From Burkholderiales bacterium (GTDB lineage Bacteria > Pseudomonadota > Gammaproteobacteria > Burkholderiales > Burkholderiaceae_C), in the NCBI GenBank assembly GCA_026932235.1, contig JAIXKR010000002.1:1-51391 (forward strand): 51,391 nucleotides of DNA. The letters run 5' to 3'. Within the stretch, counting starts at the first letter, position 1. The number at the start of each line of letters is the position of its first letter. Below, piece after piece: positions 24,985 through 33,752 of the stretch. Made by a program: the position numbers and the translations under genes. Below the pieces are notes generated by a model. That model was not told the origin of the DNA, searched no databases, and worked only from the letters and a program-made list of their open reading frames with translations.

Positions 24985-26223
24985 ATGAACACTTCACCCC
25001 GCTTCGCGGCACCGCGCCTGGCCACGCGCAGCACGCGCATCCAGCCCTTTCACGTGATGGAACTGGTCAAGCGCGCGCGTGCGCTGGAGGCCGCCGGCCG
25101 GTCGATCATCCACCTGAGCATCGGCGAGCCCGACTTCACCGCGGCGCCCCCGGTCGTGGCGGCGGCGAAGGCGGCGCTGGACGCCGGTCACAGCGGCTAC
25201 ACCGCAGCGCTGGGCCTGCAGGCGCTGCGCGAGGCCATCGCCCGCCATGCGGGACAGGCGCACGACGTCGACCTCGACCCGGGCCGCGTCGTCGTCACCG
25301 CGGGCGCCTCGGCGGCGCTGCTGCTGGCGTGCTGCGCGCTCGTCGAACCCGGTGCGCGGGTCCTGATGGCCGATCCCTGCTATCCCTGCAACCGGCACTT
25401 CGTCAGCGCCTTCGACGGCGTCCCGGTGACGATTCCCGTCGGACCCGCGAGCCGCTTCCAGCTCGATGCGGCGACGGTCGCTGCGCACTGGAGCGAAGGC
25501 GTGCGCGGCGTGCTCCTGGCCTCGCCGAGCAACCCCACGGGCACCTCGATTGCCTTCGACGAACTCGGGCGCCTCGTCGATACCGCCCGCGCGCGCGGCG
25601 GCTTCACGCTCGTCGACGAGATCTACCTCGACCTCTCCTACGACACGCCACCGCGCAGCGCGGTGGCGCTGGGCGAGGACGTGCTCGTCGCCGGCAGCTT
25701 CTCCAAGTTCTTCCACATGACGGGCTGGCGCCTGGGCTGGCTGGTGGTGCCGCCCGTGCTCGTCGACACCTTCGAGAAGCTGGCGCAAAACCTCTTCATC
25801 TGCCCTTCGGCGCTGGCGCAGCACGCGGCGCTGGCCTGCTTCGAGCCCGAGGCGATGGCGCTCTACCGCCGGCGCCGCGACGAATTCCGTACGCGCCGCG
25901 ACTACCTCGTGCCGGCGCTGCGCGAACTCGGCTTCGGCGTCCCGGTCGAACCCGACGGCGCCTTCTACGTCTACCTCGACTGCAGCCCCTTCAGCGCCGA
26001 CAGCGAGGCCTTCGCCGTGGCGATGCTGGAGCAGGCCGGCGTGGCCATGGTGCCGGGCCTGGACTTCGGCGAACACGAGCGCCAGCGCTACCTGCGCGTG
26101 TCCTACGCGACCTCGATGGATCATCTGCGCGAAGCGATCGCGCGCCTGCGTGCCTGGCTGCCGGCCGCCGACCGCAGCGGCATCAGCGTCCGGTCCTCGC
26201 CGAGCCTTGCCGCGCCGCCGTGA
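24985..26223 (+). CDS. PLP-dependent class I/II aminotransferase
   Basis: 412-residue fold-type I aminotransferase of the aspartate/alanine group. It has [16 protein letters not shown] at the start, [16 protein letters not shown], the Asn in [20 protein letters not shown] and the PLP lysine in [16 protein letters not shown], followed by the substrate-binding Arg in [14 protein letters not shown]. It transfers an amino group between an amino acid and 2-oxo acid; the substrate is not fixed by sequence. The start at 24985 is the first ATG after the non-coding divergent region. Its last 41 bases overlap the 3' end of nusB on the other strand. Confidence 0.9.
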   Translation: MNTSPRFAAPRLATRSTRIQPFHVMELVKRARALEAAGRSIIHLSIGEPDFTAAPPVVAAAKAALDAGHSGYTAALGLQALREAIARHAGQAHDVDLDPGRVVVTAGASAALLLACCALVEPGARVLMADPCYPCNRHFVSAFDGVPVTIPVGPASRFQLDAATVAAHWSEGVRGVLLASPSNPTGTSIAFDELGRLVDTARARGGFTLVDEIYLDLSYDTPPRSAVALGEDVLVAGSFSKFFHMTGWRLGWLVVPPVLVDTFEKLAQNLFICPSALAQHAALACFEPEAMALYRRRRDEFRTRRDYLVPALRELGFGVPVEPDGAFYVYLDCSPFSADSEAFAVAMLEQAGVAMVPGLDFGEHERQRYLRVSYATSMDHLREAIARLRAWLPAADRSGISVRSSPSLAAPP

Positions 26224-26695
26224 CTTCCTCCGGCCGCAGATCGGCGGCCGCCTTGTCGAGCACGCCGTTGACGTACTTGTGGCCGTCGGTGCCGCCGAAG
26301 CTCTTGGCGACCTCGACGGCCTCGTTGATGCACACGCGATAGGGGATGTCCAGGCAGTTGCGCAGCTCGTAGGCGCCGATCAGCAGCACGCCGTGTTCCA
26401 CCGGGGAGAGCAGATCGAGGCGGCGGTCGATGTGGCGCGCGAGCACGGCATCGAGTTCGGGCGCCTGCTCGATGCAGCCGTGCAGCAGCGCATCGAAGTG
26501 CGCGCTGTCGCACTTGGCAAAGCCGTCGAGCTCGCGGATATGGGCGTCGATGTCGCGCGCCGCGGTGCGCGAGACGCGCCATTCGTACAAGCCCTGCAGC
26601 GCGAACTCGCGCGCGCGCCGCCGCGCGAAGCGCGCCGCGGGTCGGCGCGCGACCGCCGGCTTGCCGTCGGCGGCCTCGGCTTGGCTCGCGTTCAC
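26183..26695 (-). CDS. nusB: Transcription antitermination factor NusB
   Basis: 170-residue all-helical NusB, part of the NusB-NusE complex on rRNA boxA. It shows [16 protein letters not shown], the [17 protein letters not shown] region and [20 protein letters not shown] near the end, all family hallmarks. The N-terminus is about 25 residues longer than E. coli NusB and basic. The GTG start overlaps the ribH stop by four bases; the ribH-nusB order is the common proteobacterial one. Its 3' end overlaps the convergent aminotransferase by 41 bases. Confidence 0.93.
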   Translation of the reverse strand: MNASQAEAADGKPAVARRPAARFARRRAREFALQGLYEWRVSRTAARDIDAHIRELDGFAKCDSAHFDALLHGCIEQAPELDAVLARHIDRRLDLLSPVEHGVLLIGAYELRNCLDIPYRVCINEAVEVAKSFGGTDGHKYVNGVLDKAAADLRPEEVTAARQGSARTGR

Positions 26696-27156
26696 GCCAG
26701 ATCCTCGAGCAGGTTGGCCATCTCCACCGCGACGCGTGCCGCGTCCGCGCCCTTCTCGGCCGCGCGCGCCCAGGCCTGCGCCTCGTTCTCGACCGTGAGC
26801 ACCGCGTTGGCGATCGGCACCGCGTGGTCCAGCGACACGCGCATGATGCCGGCGCCGCTCTCGTTGGCCACCAGCTCGAAGTGATAGGTCTCGCCGCGGA
26901 TCACGCAGCCGAGGGCGACGAGCGCGTCGAAGTCGCCCTCGCTGGCCATCGTCGCCAGCGCCAGCGGCAGCTCCAGCGCGCCCGGCACGGTGCAGTGCAC
27001 GATGTCGCGCTCGTCCACCTGCAGCCGCCGCAGCTCGGCCAGGCAGGTTTCGGCCAGCTTGTTCGTGATTTCCGCGTTGAAGCGCGCCTGCACGACACCG
27101 ATGCGCAGCCCCGCGCCGGTCAGCTCGCCCGTCGTTCCCTTGTCGGCGCCTTGCAT
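26692..27156 (-). CDS. ribH: 6,7-dimethyl-8-ribityllumazine synthase
   Basis: 154-residue lumazine synthase, penultimate step of riboflavin synthesis: condenses the dihydroxybutanone phosphate made by RibB with the aminouracil product of RibD. It has [40 protein letters not shown] (catalytic His) and [18 protein letters not shown]. The start ATG has GAGGAG about ten bases upstream; the frame extends further but without a site. It lies 31 bases after ribB(A) and overlaps nusB by four bases. Confidence 0.94.
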   Translation of the reverse strand: MQGADKGTTGELTGAGLRIGVVQARFNAEITNKLAETCLAELRRLQVDERDIVHCTVPGALELPLALATMASEGDFDALVALGCVIRGETYHFELVANESGAGIMRVSLDHAVPIANAVLTVENEAQAWARAAEKGADAARVAVEMANLLEDLA

Positions 27157-27187
27157 GATCGGCGTGCTCCTCGTGGCCAGGCGGCGG

Positions 27188-28279
27188 CTAGGGTTCGACG
27201 AAGCCGGCGACTTCGAGCCCATAGCCCGCCATGCTGGGCATGCGGCGCGGGTTGCTCAGCAGCCGCATGCGGCGCACGCCCAGTTCACGCAGGATCTGCG
27301 CGCCGACGCCGTAGGTGCGAAGGTCGAAGGGGTCGCGCGCGGTGGCGCCGCTGCTCGTCTCGGGCAGCAGTTGCCTGAGCATCAGGGCCGCATCCTGGTT
27401 GCAGTTGAGCAGCAGCGCGACGCCGTGCGGCGCCGCCTGCAGCGCGCGCAGCGCGTGCCCCAGGGGCCAGGAGTGGCCGCTGGAGCCGGCGTCGAGCAGG
27501 TCGAAGGTGGTGAAGGGCTCGTGCGCGCGCACCAGCACTTCCTCGTCTTCCTTCCACTGGCCGTGCACCAGCGAGAGGTGCACGCCGCCGCGGTGGTCGC
27601 GCCAGGCCTGGCAGTCGAAACGGCCGTAGGGCGTCTCCAGGCTGCGCTGCCCCTGCCGCTGCACCAGCGATTCGTTGCGGCTGCGGTAGCCGATGAGGTC
27701 GGCAATGGTGCCGATCTTGAGCCCGTGCTCGGCGGCGAAGACCTCGAGGTCGGGCAGCCGCGCCATCGTGCCGTCGTCCTTCATCACCTCGCAGATCACG
27801 GCCGCGGGCGTGAGGCCGGCCATGCGCGCGAGGTCGCAGCCGGCCTCGGTGTGGCCGGCGCGCATGAGCACGCCGCCATCCTGCGCCTGCAGGGGGAAGA
27901 TGTGCCCGGGCTGGACCAGGTCCGCGGCCTTGGCATCGCGCGCCACCGCGGCCTGCACCGTGCGTGCGCGGTCCGCGGCCGAGATGCCGGTGGTGACCCC
28001 CGTGGCCGCCTCGATCGACACCGTGAACGCCGTGCCGTGGCGCGTGCCGTTGCGCGTCACCATCGGCGGCAGCTGCAGGCGTTCGCAGTGCTCGCGCGTG
28101 AGCGTGAGGCAGATGAGGCCGCGCGCGAAGCGCGCCATGAAGTTGATCGCCGCCGGGCTGACGTGATCGGCGGCGAGCACCAGATCGCCTTCGTTCTCGC
28201 GGTCTTCCTCGTCGACGAGGATGACCATGCGGCCGGCGGCAAGCTCGGCCACCAGCTCGGGGATGGGGGAGATGGGCAT
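27188..28279 (-). CDS. ribB: 3,4-dihydroxy-2-butanone 4-phosphate synthase with degenerate GTP cyclohydrolase II domain
   Basis: 363-residue RibBA-like protein. The N-terminal DHBP synthase domain (about 1-205) is intact, with [19 protein letters not shown] and [17 protein letters not shown]. The C-terminal GTP cyclohydrolase II-like domain has lost the three zinc cysteines and the GRGIGL-type loop: the matching stretch reads [19 protein letters not shown] and then [15 protein letters not shown]. It should therefore supply only the four-carbon precursor (RibBX-type hybrid known in beta/gammaproteobacteria), and a separate RibA is expected elsewhere. The start at 28279 has no Shine-Dalgarno but a TACAAT box nine bases upstream. 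Confidence 0.88.
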   Translation of the reverse strand: MPISPIPELVAELAAGRMVILVDEEDRENEGDLVLAADHVSPAAINFMARFARGLICLTLTREHCERLQLPPMVTRNGTRHGTAFTVSIEAATGVTTGISAADRARTVQAAVARDAKAADLVQPGHIFPLQAQDGGVLMRAGHTEAGCDLARMAGLTPAAVICEVMKDDGTMARLPDLEVFAAEHGLKIGTIADLIGYRSRNESLVQRQGQRSLETPYGRFDCQAWRDHRGGVHLSLVHGQWKEDEEVLVRAHEPFTTFDLLDAGSSGHSWPLGHALRALQAAPHGVALLLNCNQDAALMLRQLLPETSSGATARDPFDLRTYGVGAQILRELGVRRMRLLSNPRRMPSMAGYGLEVAGFVEP

Positions 28280-28288
28280 GACGGCCGG

Positions 28289-28294
28289 ATTGTA
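28289..28294 (-). promoter_or_regulatory. Candidate -10 (TACAAT) close to the ribB start
   Basis: TACAAT on the minus strand ends nine bases before the ribB ATG, which implies a leader of about three bases. I see no FMN-riboswitch sequence in this gap. Confidence 0.4.
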
Positions 28295-28346
28295 GGAGCG
28301 CGGCCGCACCGCGGCCGGCGCGGCGCGTTGGCGCCCGAAACGACGA

Positions 28347-28366
28347 ACGGCGGCCGAAGCCGCCGT
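28347..28366 (-). terminator. Terminator-like UUCG hairpin after the PEP-CTERM gene
   Basis: On the minus strand: ACGGCGGC-TTCG-GCCGCCGT, a perfect 8-bp stem closed by a UUCG tetraloop, then TCGTCGTTTC. It sits 23 bases after the PEP-CTERM stop and would separate that gene from ribB. Confidence 0.65.
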
Positions 28367-28389
28367 CGAGAACGAGCAGGTCGTGCTCT

Positions 28390-29178
28390 TCAGCGCACCC
28401 GGCGCCGCATCGCCCCGAGGCCCGCCAGGCCCAGGCCGGCCAGCAGCAGGGTGCCGGGGATGGGGGTGGGGCTTGGAGGTGGGGTGTCGTCGTTCAACTG
28501 GTTGCGCGTGGCGATGGTGAAGTTGTCGAAGCCGAAGACGTCGGTTTGGGGCGCGGTGGAACGGAATCGGATTTGGGTGAAGTCATCGTCGCTGCCCTCG
28601 GCGACCAGTCCGAAGAAGAGCGCGGCGCCGTCGGCATCCTGACCCGCATACCGGATCTCGAATGGGCTCGTCCATGCGCCGCTCGCGAGAAGAAGATCAA
28701 CCCACAGCTCACCGCCGTAGTCGCCGACGTCGGTGGCATAGAAGCCGAAGGCCGAGATCGCCTGACTGAAGCTGATCGTGAAGTCCCCGGACTGCGCCGC
28801 GTCGACCGCCCAGAACTTCGAAGTCGATCCCGAGGGAATGCTGTAGCGGCCATCTGTGTCGTTCTCGGCGACGCGTCCCGATCCGCCTGCCAGCGTGGCG
28901 CTCGTGACGACCCCGGTGGATACGTTCGTGAAGTTCAGCACGAGCGGTGCCGTGGCGCCGACGGACTGGCCCTCGAAGTCCTCGGTCGCGACGTTTGCGG
29001 CCAATTCGGCTTTGAAGAGTCCTTCTGCCGCTGCCGAGTTCGGGACCGAAGTGAGAGGAGTCCCGGGATCACCATTTGCGTCGGTTCCGCTGAACTGCAG
29101 GTAGCCGGCTTGGGCCGCGCCGGCCATGCCCATCATGGCGGCAGCCAGTACGGCCACCGGGGTGCGAAGAATAGGCAT
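28390..29178 (-). CDS. PEP-CTERM sorting-domain protein
   Basis: 262-residue secreted protein with a Sec signal peptide (VAVLAAAMMGMAGAAQA, cleavage near 24). The middle is a beta-rich domain (FTISFSQAISAFGFYATDVG; AVDAAQSGD) resembling carbohydrate-binding-like modules of other PEP-CTERM proteins. The C-terminal sorting signal has a proline motif (here PIPG instead of the usual PEP), a hydrophobic helix LLLAGLGLAGLGAM and RRRVR. Exosortase/EpsH would process it for delivery to the cell surface or matrix. GGAG lies upstream of the ATG. A sigma-54-type promoter lies about 46 bases before the start and a UUCG terminator follows, so it is a single-gene unit inside the rib block. Confidence 0.82.
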   Translation of the reverse strand: MPILRTPVAVLAAAMMGMAGAAQAGYLQFSGTDANGDPGTPLTSVPNSAAAEGLFKAELAANVATEDFEGQSVGATAPLVLNFTNVSTGVVTSATLAGGSGRVAENDTDGRYSIPSGSTSKFWAVDAAQSGDFTISFSQAISAFGFYATDVGDYGGELWVDLLLASGAWTSPFEIRYAGQDADGAALFFGLVAEGSDDDFTQIRFRSTAPQTDVFGFDNFTIATRNQLNDDTPPPSPTPIPGTLLLAGLGLAGLGAMRRRVR

Positions 29179-29223
29179 CGTGCTTGCTCCGAATGGGTGT
29201 TGGTTCGTTCGCGGGAATATGTA

Positions 29224-29239
29224 AGCAATTCCGGTGCCA
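29224..29239 (-). promoter_or_regulatory. Sigma-54 (-24/-12) promoter of the PEP-CTERM gene
   Basis: On the minus strand TGGCAC-CGGAA-TTGCT matches the RpoN consensus TGGCAC-N5-TTGCW, with ten bases between the GG and GC pairs. The start point would be near 29213, leaving a leader of about 35 bases. Confidence 0.7.
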
Positions 29240-29332
29240 CGAACGCGCTCGCTGCGGCAAGTGGTTGTCGCTGCACGAGAAATTCGGCACGGCGGCGACT
29301 CCTCTTCGATCTCTGAAGGTCAGATGTAAAGT

Positions 29333-29348
29333 GAACCGACAGCGGTTC
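29333..29348. repeat. Inverted repeat GAACCG-N4-CGGTTC
   Basis: A 6-bp inverted repeat eleven bases after the ribD stop and about 100 bases upstream of the sigma-54 promoter. It could be a ribD terminator stem (no T-run) or the upstream site of an RpoN activator. Confidence 0.4.
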
Positions 29349-29358
29349 GGGCCGCGGG

Positions 29359-30558
29359 TCAGGTGCACCGAACCAGTCGCAGGCGAAGGTCCGGGCCGAG
29401 CGGAAGCGCCTCCCGGAGCTGGAAATCCAGTGCACCTCGGATCTCCTCGCGTTCGGCCAGGGCCGCCAGCGGCAAGCCCGGCCCGAGGAGCCTGGGGGCG
29501 ACGTAGAGCAGAAGCTCGTCGGCCAGGCCGCTCTCCAGGAACGCGCCCGTCAGACGGGCGCCCGCTTCGACGTGCACTTCGTTCACGTCCCGAACCGCCA
29601 ACTCGCGCAGCAGGGCATGCAGGTCAAGGCCGTGGCCACCCGGCGGCAGGTCGAGCGCCTGGACGTTTGCCGGGAGCGGCTCCTGCAGGGACGCTCGCGG
29701 CGCCGTGCACCAGAGGACCTTGCCCGGGGCAGCGAGGACGCGCGCCGTGGCGGGCAGGCGCGCCTGTGCGTCCAGGATCACGCGCAAGGGCTGCAGGCGG
29801 GTCGGCACCTCGCGCACGTCGAGGCGGGGGTCGTCGTGAAGGATGGTGCCGATGCCGGTGACGATCGCTCCGGCGCGCTGGCGCCAGGCGTGGCCGTCGC
29901 GTCGGGCCTCCGGTCCTGTGATCCATTGGCTGCGGCCGTTGGGTAGCGCGGTGCGGCCGTCCAGCGAGATCGCGGCCTTGATCCGGACCCAGGGGCGACC
30001 ATGTTCGTGGCGGTGGAAGAAGCCGATGTTGAGTTCGCGCGCCTTGGCGATCCATGCGGAATCGCGGGCGACATCGACCCGGATCCCGGCTTCGACGAGG
30101 CGCCGCATGCCGGCGCCGTTGACGCTTGCGAACGGGTCCGGCGTTCCGACGACGACCCGCGCGATGCCCGCCGCGATCAGCGCGTCGGCGCAAGGCGGGG
30201 TGCGGCCGTGGTGGGCACAGGGTTCGAGGGTGACCCAGGCCTCCGCGCCGCGCACATCGTTGCCGCGCGCCCGGGCGTCGCGCAGCGCCATCACCTCGGC
30301 GTGCGGTCCGCCGGCCTCCTGCGTATGACCTTCACCGAGGATTCGCCCGTCGGGCGCTGCGATGACGCAGCCCACGCGCGGATTCGGGTCCGACAGGCCG
30401 ATCGACCGTCGGGCATGGGCGAGCGCCAGATCCAGGAGGTCCGGTCCCGGAGGATGCACTGCGGGGATCGGCGCCGGACCGGTGGTCGCCGTCCGGTCGG
30501 CGGGTCGGCTAGGGTTGATGGAGCCGGGTGTTTCCGTTGATGAACGGTGTCGAGACAT
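29359..30558 (-). CDS. ribD: Riboflavin biosynthesis protein RibD (deaminase/reductase)
   Basis: About 399 residues. The N-terminal zinc deaminase has GGPHAEVMALRDA and PCAHHGRTPPC (zinc Cys and His). The C-terminal reductase has WVRIKAAISLDGRTALPNG, WITGPEARRDGHAWRQ and EVHVEAGARLTGAFLE, binding NADPH. It carries out the deamination and ribose reduction of riboflavin synthesis. The start is uncertain: ATG 30558 (or 30561) overlaps the end of the pilin gene upstream, and a GTG at 30459 would give a protein starting closer to the conserved LDLALAHARRSIG. The next gene is the PEP-CTERM gene, not ribE. Confidence 0.9.
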   Translation of the reverse strand: MSRHRSSTETPGSINPSRPADRTATTGPAPIPAVHPPGPDLLDLALAHARRSIGLSDPNPRVGCVIAAPDGRILGEGHTQEAGGPHAEVMALRDARARGNDVRGAEAWVTLEPCAHHGRTPPCADALIAAGIARVVVGTPDPFASVNGAGMRRLVEAGIRVDVARDSAWIAKARELNIGFFHRHEHGRPWVRIKAAISLDGRTALPNGRSQWITGPEARRDGHAWRQRAGAIVTGIGTILHDDPRLDVREVPTRLQPLRVILDAQARLPATARVLAAPGKVLWCTAPRASLQEPLPANVQALDLPPGGHGLDLHALLRELAVRDVNEVHVEAGARLTGAFLESGLADELLLYVAPRLLGPGLPLAALAEREEIRGALDFQLREALPLGPDLRLRLVRCT

Positions 30559-31735
30559 CATCCTGCGGGCAGCTGAACGCCGTCGTGCCATCCCCGGCGC
30601 GAATGACGAGGAAGTTCTGGTTGACGAGCGATTCCGCCACCGCGTCGTAGTCGCGCGGATGATCGCTGTTCGTCATCCTGCGCTCGGGGGTTGGCGCCGT
30701 CCCGGTGCAAGAGGCGGTTGCGCCTGCGTGGCCCCAGATCGTGTCGCCCACCGCAGGATCGCAGCCTTGGACGGGGGTGTAGCGGCAGACGCGAAAGGCA
30801 GAGGCCGAGGCGTCGCCAGCGCTTGCAGCCAGCGGCAGCCCCGCGAGCAGCGAGCGGCCGGACCAGCGCGAGTTGCTGCCGCTGGGCATGGTGACGCGAA
30901 CGAGGCAGAAATACTCGAGCGTCGTCGCCGACAGTGCATCCACGAAGCATTGGGGCGGCGCCGCGCCCGTGGGCGCCGACTGGTTGAGCGACACGGAGAT
31001 GCCGGCCAGCGCGGCGCTCGACGGCGCTTCGGCATCCATCGCGGTAGGCTGAGTGGACGCGGTGGCGAAGGTGATGAAGCCATGCAGCAGCCGCCCGGAG
31101 ATGTTGACGCAGGGTCCGGGCACGCAGTGCTGCACGATCATGCCCGACGCCCTGTCGAAGATCCAGCGCACCGAGCCGCCGCCCGGGGGCGTGAACTCAC
31201 TCTGGTTGCCCGCGATATCGACGGCCGCCGCCGGGATCGACCAATGCCGTCCGTTGCCGCCAAGCGCGCTCACGGCCGTGCCCTGCGCCGGCAGCACGAG
31301 GCTGCCTGCCAGCTCGGGTGGCGTACGGTGGATCACGCTGGACAGCTCGATCCTCTGCTGCACGCCTGCGCGATCGTCCCAGGTGACCCGCACGCGCACG
31401 GACTTGTAGGTCAGGTCGTCCGAATCGTCGACCTCGACCTCCCTGGCGTAAGTGGCGTTGATCCCGGTGACCGTGAACGTGCCGTCGTCCACGATGTCCT
31501 CGTACGCTCGCTTGGTGCCTGAAGGATCGGACGCGATCACCGAATAGGCTCGCGAACGCTCCAGGTAGTCGCTCGCGATGCGCACGGCCTCGGCCTGCTG
31601 GCGGGAATGGTCGGAATTGCTGCGCAGCGACATCTGCAGGGCCACGATGCCGAGCATGCCAAAGCCCATCACCGCCAGCGCGACGAGCGCTTCGATCAGG
31701 GAAACCCCGCGCGATCGGAAGAGTCTGCTGCGCAT
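30509..31735 (-). CDS. pilV: PilV-like type IV pilus minor pilin (enlarged)
   Basis: 408-residue prepilin-like protein. Prepilin peptidase site G|VSLIEAL near residue 10 with Glu at +5, then the hydrophobic helix VALAVMGFGMLGIVALQM; the first 120 residues are PilV-like (QAEAVRIASDYLERSRAYS). The remaining 280 residues are a Cys-containing globular region of unknown fold, which makes it about twice the length of P. aeruginosa PilV. The start ATG is coupled to the pilX stop (TGATG) with AAGGA eight bases before. It is the last pilin gene, and its end overlaps the ribD start by about 50 bases. Confidence 0.78.
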   Translation of the reverse strand: MRSRLFRSRGVSLIEALVALAVMGFGMLGIVALQMSLRSNSDHSRQQAEAVRIASDYLERSRAYSVIASDPSGTKRAYEDIVDDGTFTVTGINATYAREVEVDDSDDLTYKSVRVRVTWDDRAGVQQRIELSSVIHRTPPELAGSLVLPAQGTAVSALGGNGRHWSIPAAAVDIAGNQSEFTPPGGGSVRWIFDRASGMIVQHCVPGPCVNISGRLLHGFITFATASTQPTAMDAEAPSSAALAGISVSLNQSAPTGAAPPQCFVDALSATTLEYFCLVRVTMPSGSNSRWSGRSLLAGLPLAASAGDASASAFRVCRYTPVQGCDPAVGDTIWGHAGATASCTGTAPTPERRMTNSDHPRDYDAVAESLVNQNFLVIRAGDGTTAFSCPQDDVSTPFINGNTRLHQP

Positions 31736-33024
31736 CACGGGAAGTCCTTCCAGCCGCCCGGGATCAGGACCATGCTGCCGCTTGCATGCTGCAGCCGTTC
31801 CAGGATGGCCTTGTCGTAGAGGATCTCGAAGCTGCCGGCACCGGTGACATCACCCTGGGCGACGACGGCGCCGAGAATCTCGCCGTGGCCCGAGGTGACC
31901 CAGTTGGCCGCTCGCACGTACACGAGGCCGTGTACCGTCGTGGGCGCAGAGAAACCCAGGTTGCCGTTGACCACCAGCGTCACCGGTTCGGTCTCGGTGC
32001 CGATCGGCGCACCGCCGTCGAGCGCGACGTCGCCGTCGAGGACGAAGACGCGGCCCGGATTGAGCTCGATCGCGTTGCGGATGACGGTCGAGCCGCAGCT
32101 CGACGAGCAGTCGATCGTGACTGCGCCCGGCTGCGCGTCGTAGGTCAGCGGCCAGGCGCCGAACACCGCGGCGAACATGCGCTCTTCGGTCAGCAGCGGA
32201 TCGCTGAGCGAGGGGGCGGCAGGGTACATGAGGCGGCTCGCAGGAACCCCGGCCGGGCCATGTGCGATGACCGTGGGTGCGATGCTGCCCCCAGCCACCA
32301 CTGCGAAACCCGCCCCGCCGGCATTCGGGCTGCTCGCGGTCAGGGGCGCGCCGATGCTGCCGCGTGCGGTCAAGGCCGTCACCGGCGGCGACTTGAGGCC
32401 GGGGCTGAGCGCGATCATCGCGCAGGCCGTGCCCGTGCACTCGGTGGCGTGTGCCGCCGGAAACGAGAGGCAAGCCGCATCGAATTGCGGGCAGGCCTGC
32501 ACCTCGACCCGGACCATCCCCGATCGAGTCGGAGGGACTGCATTGTCCAGATTGACGAAGCGGACCCGGAACGACGGAACCGCGGTGGCGGACGGCGTCG
32601 TGGCGATGCTTCCCGGCGCGGCGGGATCCGACGGGCAGTGGCAGTTCCAGGCGTTGGCGCCGCTGTCGAACCAGCACATCGGCCACAGGGGGCCATCGCG
32701 AACGCCCGGTTTGACGGCGATCCCTCCCGACGAGGTGTCGAAGTCCAGATAGCGCTGGCGAAAGCTGGGGGCCAGAGGATTGGTGCTTGGCTTGCAGTCG
32801 TCGTCGATGCGGCCGCTGTTGAGCAGCCCGAGAGCCCAGTCGAGCCCGGCGTCCGCGGTTCCGGCGACCGAGGTGGCCAGGTACAGATTGGCCGAGGTCT
32901 TCTGCTCGAAGATGAGATTGCGGCTGGCGTAGGCTGCGACGAGCGACATCACGAAGAAGAGCACCATCACCACGATCAGCGTCGCGGCACCATGCTGCCT
33001 GCGCGGGTGGGATCTCGCGTTCAT
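31735..33024 (-). CDS. pilX: PilX-like pilus assembly protein (enlarged)
   Basis: 429 residues. The N-terminus HGAATLIVVMVLFFVMSLVA is a PilX_N segment: a Gly before a hydrophobic helix without the Glu at +5, as is normal for PilX. Then follows RNLIFEQKTSANLYLATSVA. The long C-terminal part has repeated Gly/Val-rich beta-like segments (EPVTLVVNGNLGFS; VYVRAANWVTSGHGEIL) seen in large PilX-type proteins, and several Cys. It is about twice as long as P. aeruginosa PilX. The ATG overlaps the pilW stop by four bases. Confidence 0.78.
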   Translation of the reverse strand: MNARSHPRRQHGAATLIVVMVLFFVMSLVAAYASRNLIFEQKTSANLYLATSVAGTADAGLDWALGLLNSGRIDDDCKPSTNPLAPSFRQRYLDFDTSSGGIAVKPGVRDGPLWPMCWFDSGANAWNCHCPSDPAAPGSIATTPSATAVPSFRVRFVNLDNAVPPTRSGMVRVEVQACPQFDAACLSFPAAHATECTGTACAMIALSPGLKSPPVTALTARGSIGAPLTASSPNAGGAGFAVVAGGSIAPTVIAHGPAGVPASRLMYPAAPSLSDPLLTEERMFAAVFGAWPLTYDAQPGAVTIDCSSSCGSTVIRNAIELNPGRVFVLDGDVALDGGAPIGTETEPVTLVVNGNLGFSAPTTVHGLVYVRAANWVTSGHGEILGAVVAQGDVTGAGSFEILYDKAILERLQHASGSMVLIPGGWKDFP

Positions 33025-33752
33025 GCCGGGCATATCGTGGAGCCGACCACGACGAGTTCGTTGTTCCGGGGATGGACGACGGTGCTGAGGGCGCGCCGGA
33101 CGCTGGCGTCGTGGACCGCGCGCGCCTGCACGTCGATGCTCAGCGCGCGAACGCGGATGAGGGGCCAGCAGTTGCTGGTCCCGTCCGGGCACAGCTTGGG
33201 GCAGGGCAGCCGGCTGGGCGCCGGCCCGGCAGGCGTCGGTTCCTCGGTGTGCATCGGCGTGATCGTCAAGCTCTCGACGACCATCGAGCGCGTGTCGGTG
33301 AGGTCCTGGAACGCCGCGGCGCTCCCGAGTGCCGGCATGCGGGTCTGGACCGCAGTGCCTTGCAGCCGGTATCCCAGCGCACCGCTGCTCGTGCCGACCC
33401 GTTCGTAGCGGAACGTGGTCGCCGAACCGGGGGTCGCTGGGGTGATGTCGTCGATGGTGCCGGGATTGCTGCCGGTGCCTGCCCCATCCGAAACCAGCGT
33501 ATGGGGATTTCGGCGTGCCCCGGAGCGCCGGACCTCCCGGGTCATGATGTCGACCGCAGCGCGCAAGTCCTGCTGGACCTGCGCCTCCGAAAGCATGCGC
33601 CGGTTGTCGGCCAGCTGGTTGCCCGTCATCATCGCCGCGCCTGCGACGACGAACAGGCCGACGGCGATGCCGACCAGCAGTTCGACCAGCGAGAGGCCGC
33701 GCTGCGCATGCCGCCGCTGGCGGCGCAGAGGGGGTGAGATGGCGGTCAGCAT
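33021..33752 (-). CDS. pilW: PilW-like type IV pilus minor pilin
   Basis: 243-residue minor pilin. The cleavage motif QRG|LSLVELLVGIAVG lies near residue 17, with Glu at +5. It is followed by NQLADNRRMLSEAQVQQDL and MTREVRRSG, the PilW-family helix and turn. It would prime the pilus tip with the other minor pilins. ATG 33752 overlaps the preceding FimT-type gene by seven bases; a longer frame to 33788 would overlap more and is less likely. Confidence 0.82.
   Translation of the reverse strand: MLTAISPPLRRQRRHAQRGLSLVELLVGIAVGLFVVAGAAMMTGNQLADNRRMLSEAQVQQDLRAAVDIMTREVRRSGARRNPHTLVSDGAGTGSNPGTIDDITPATPGSATTFRYERVGTSSGALGYRLQGTAVQTRMPALGSAAAFQDLTDTRSMVVESLTITPMHTEEPTPAGPAPSRLPCPKLCPDGTSNCWPLIRVRALSIDVQARAVHDASVRRALSTVVHPRNNELVVVGSTICPA

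Noticed and set aside
28280-28389. FMN riboswitch before ribB
   Set aside because: None of the conserved FMN-element blocks is visible and the gap is filled by the terminator of the PEP-CTERM gene and a -10 box close to the ATG.
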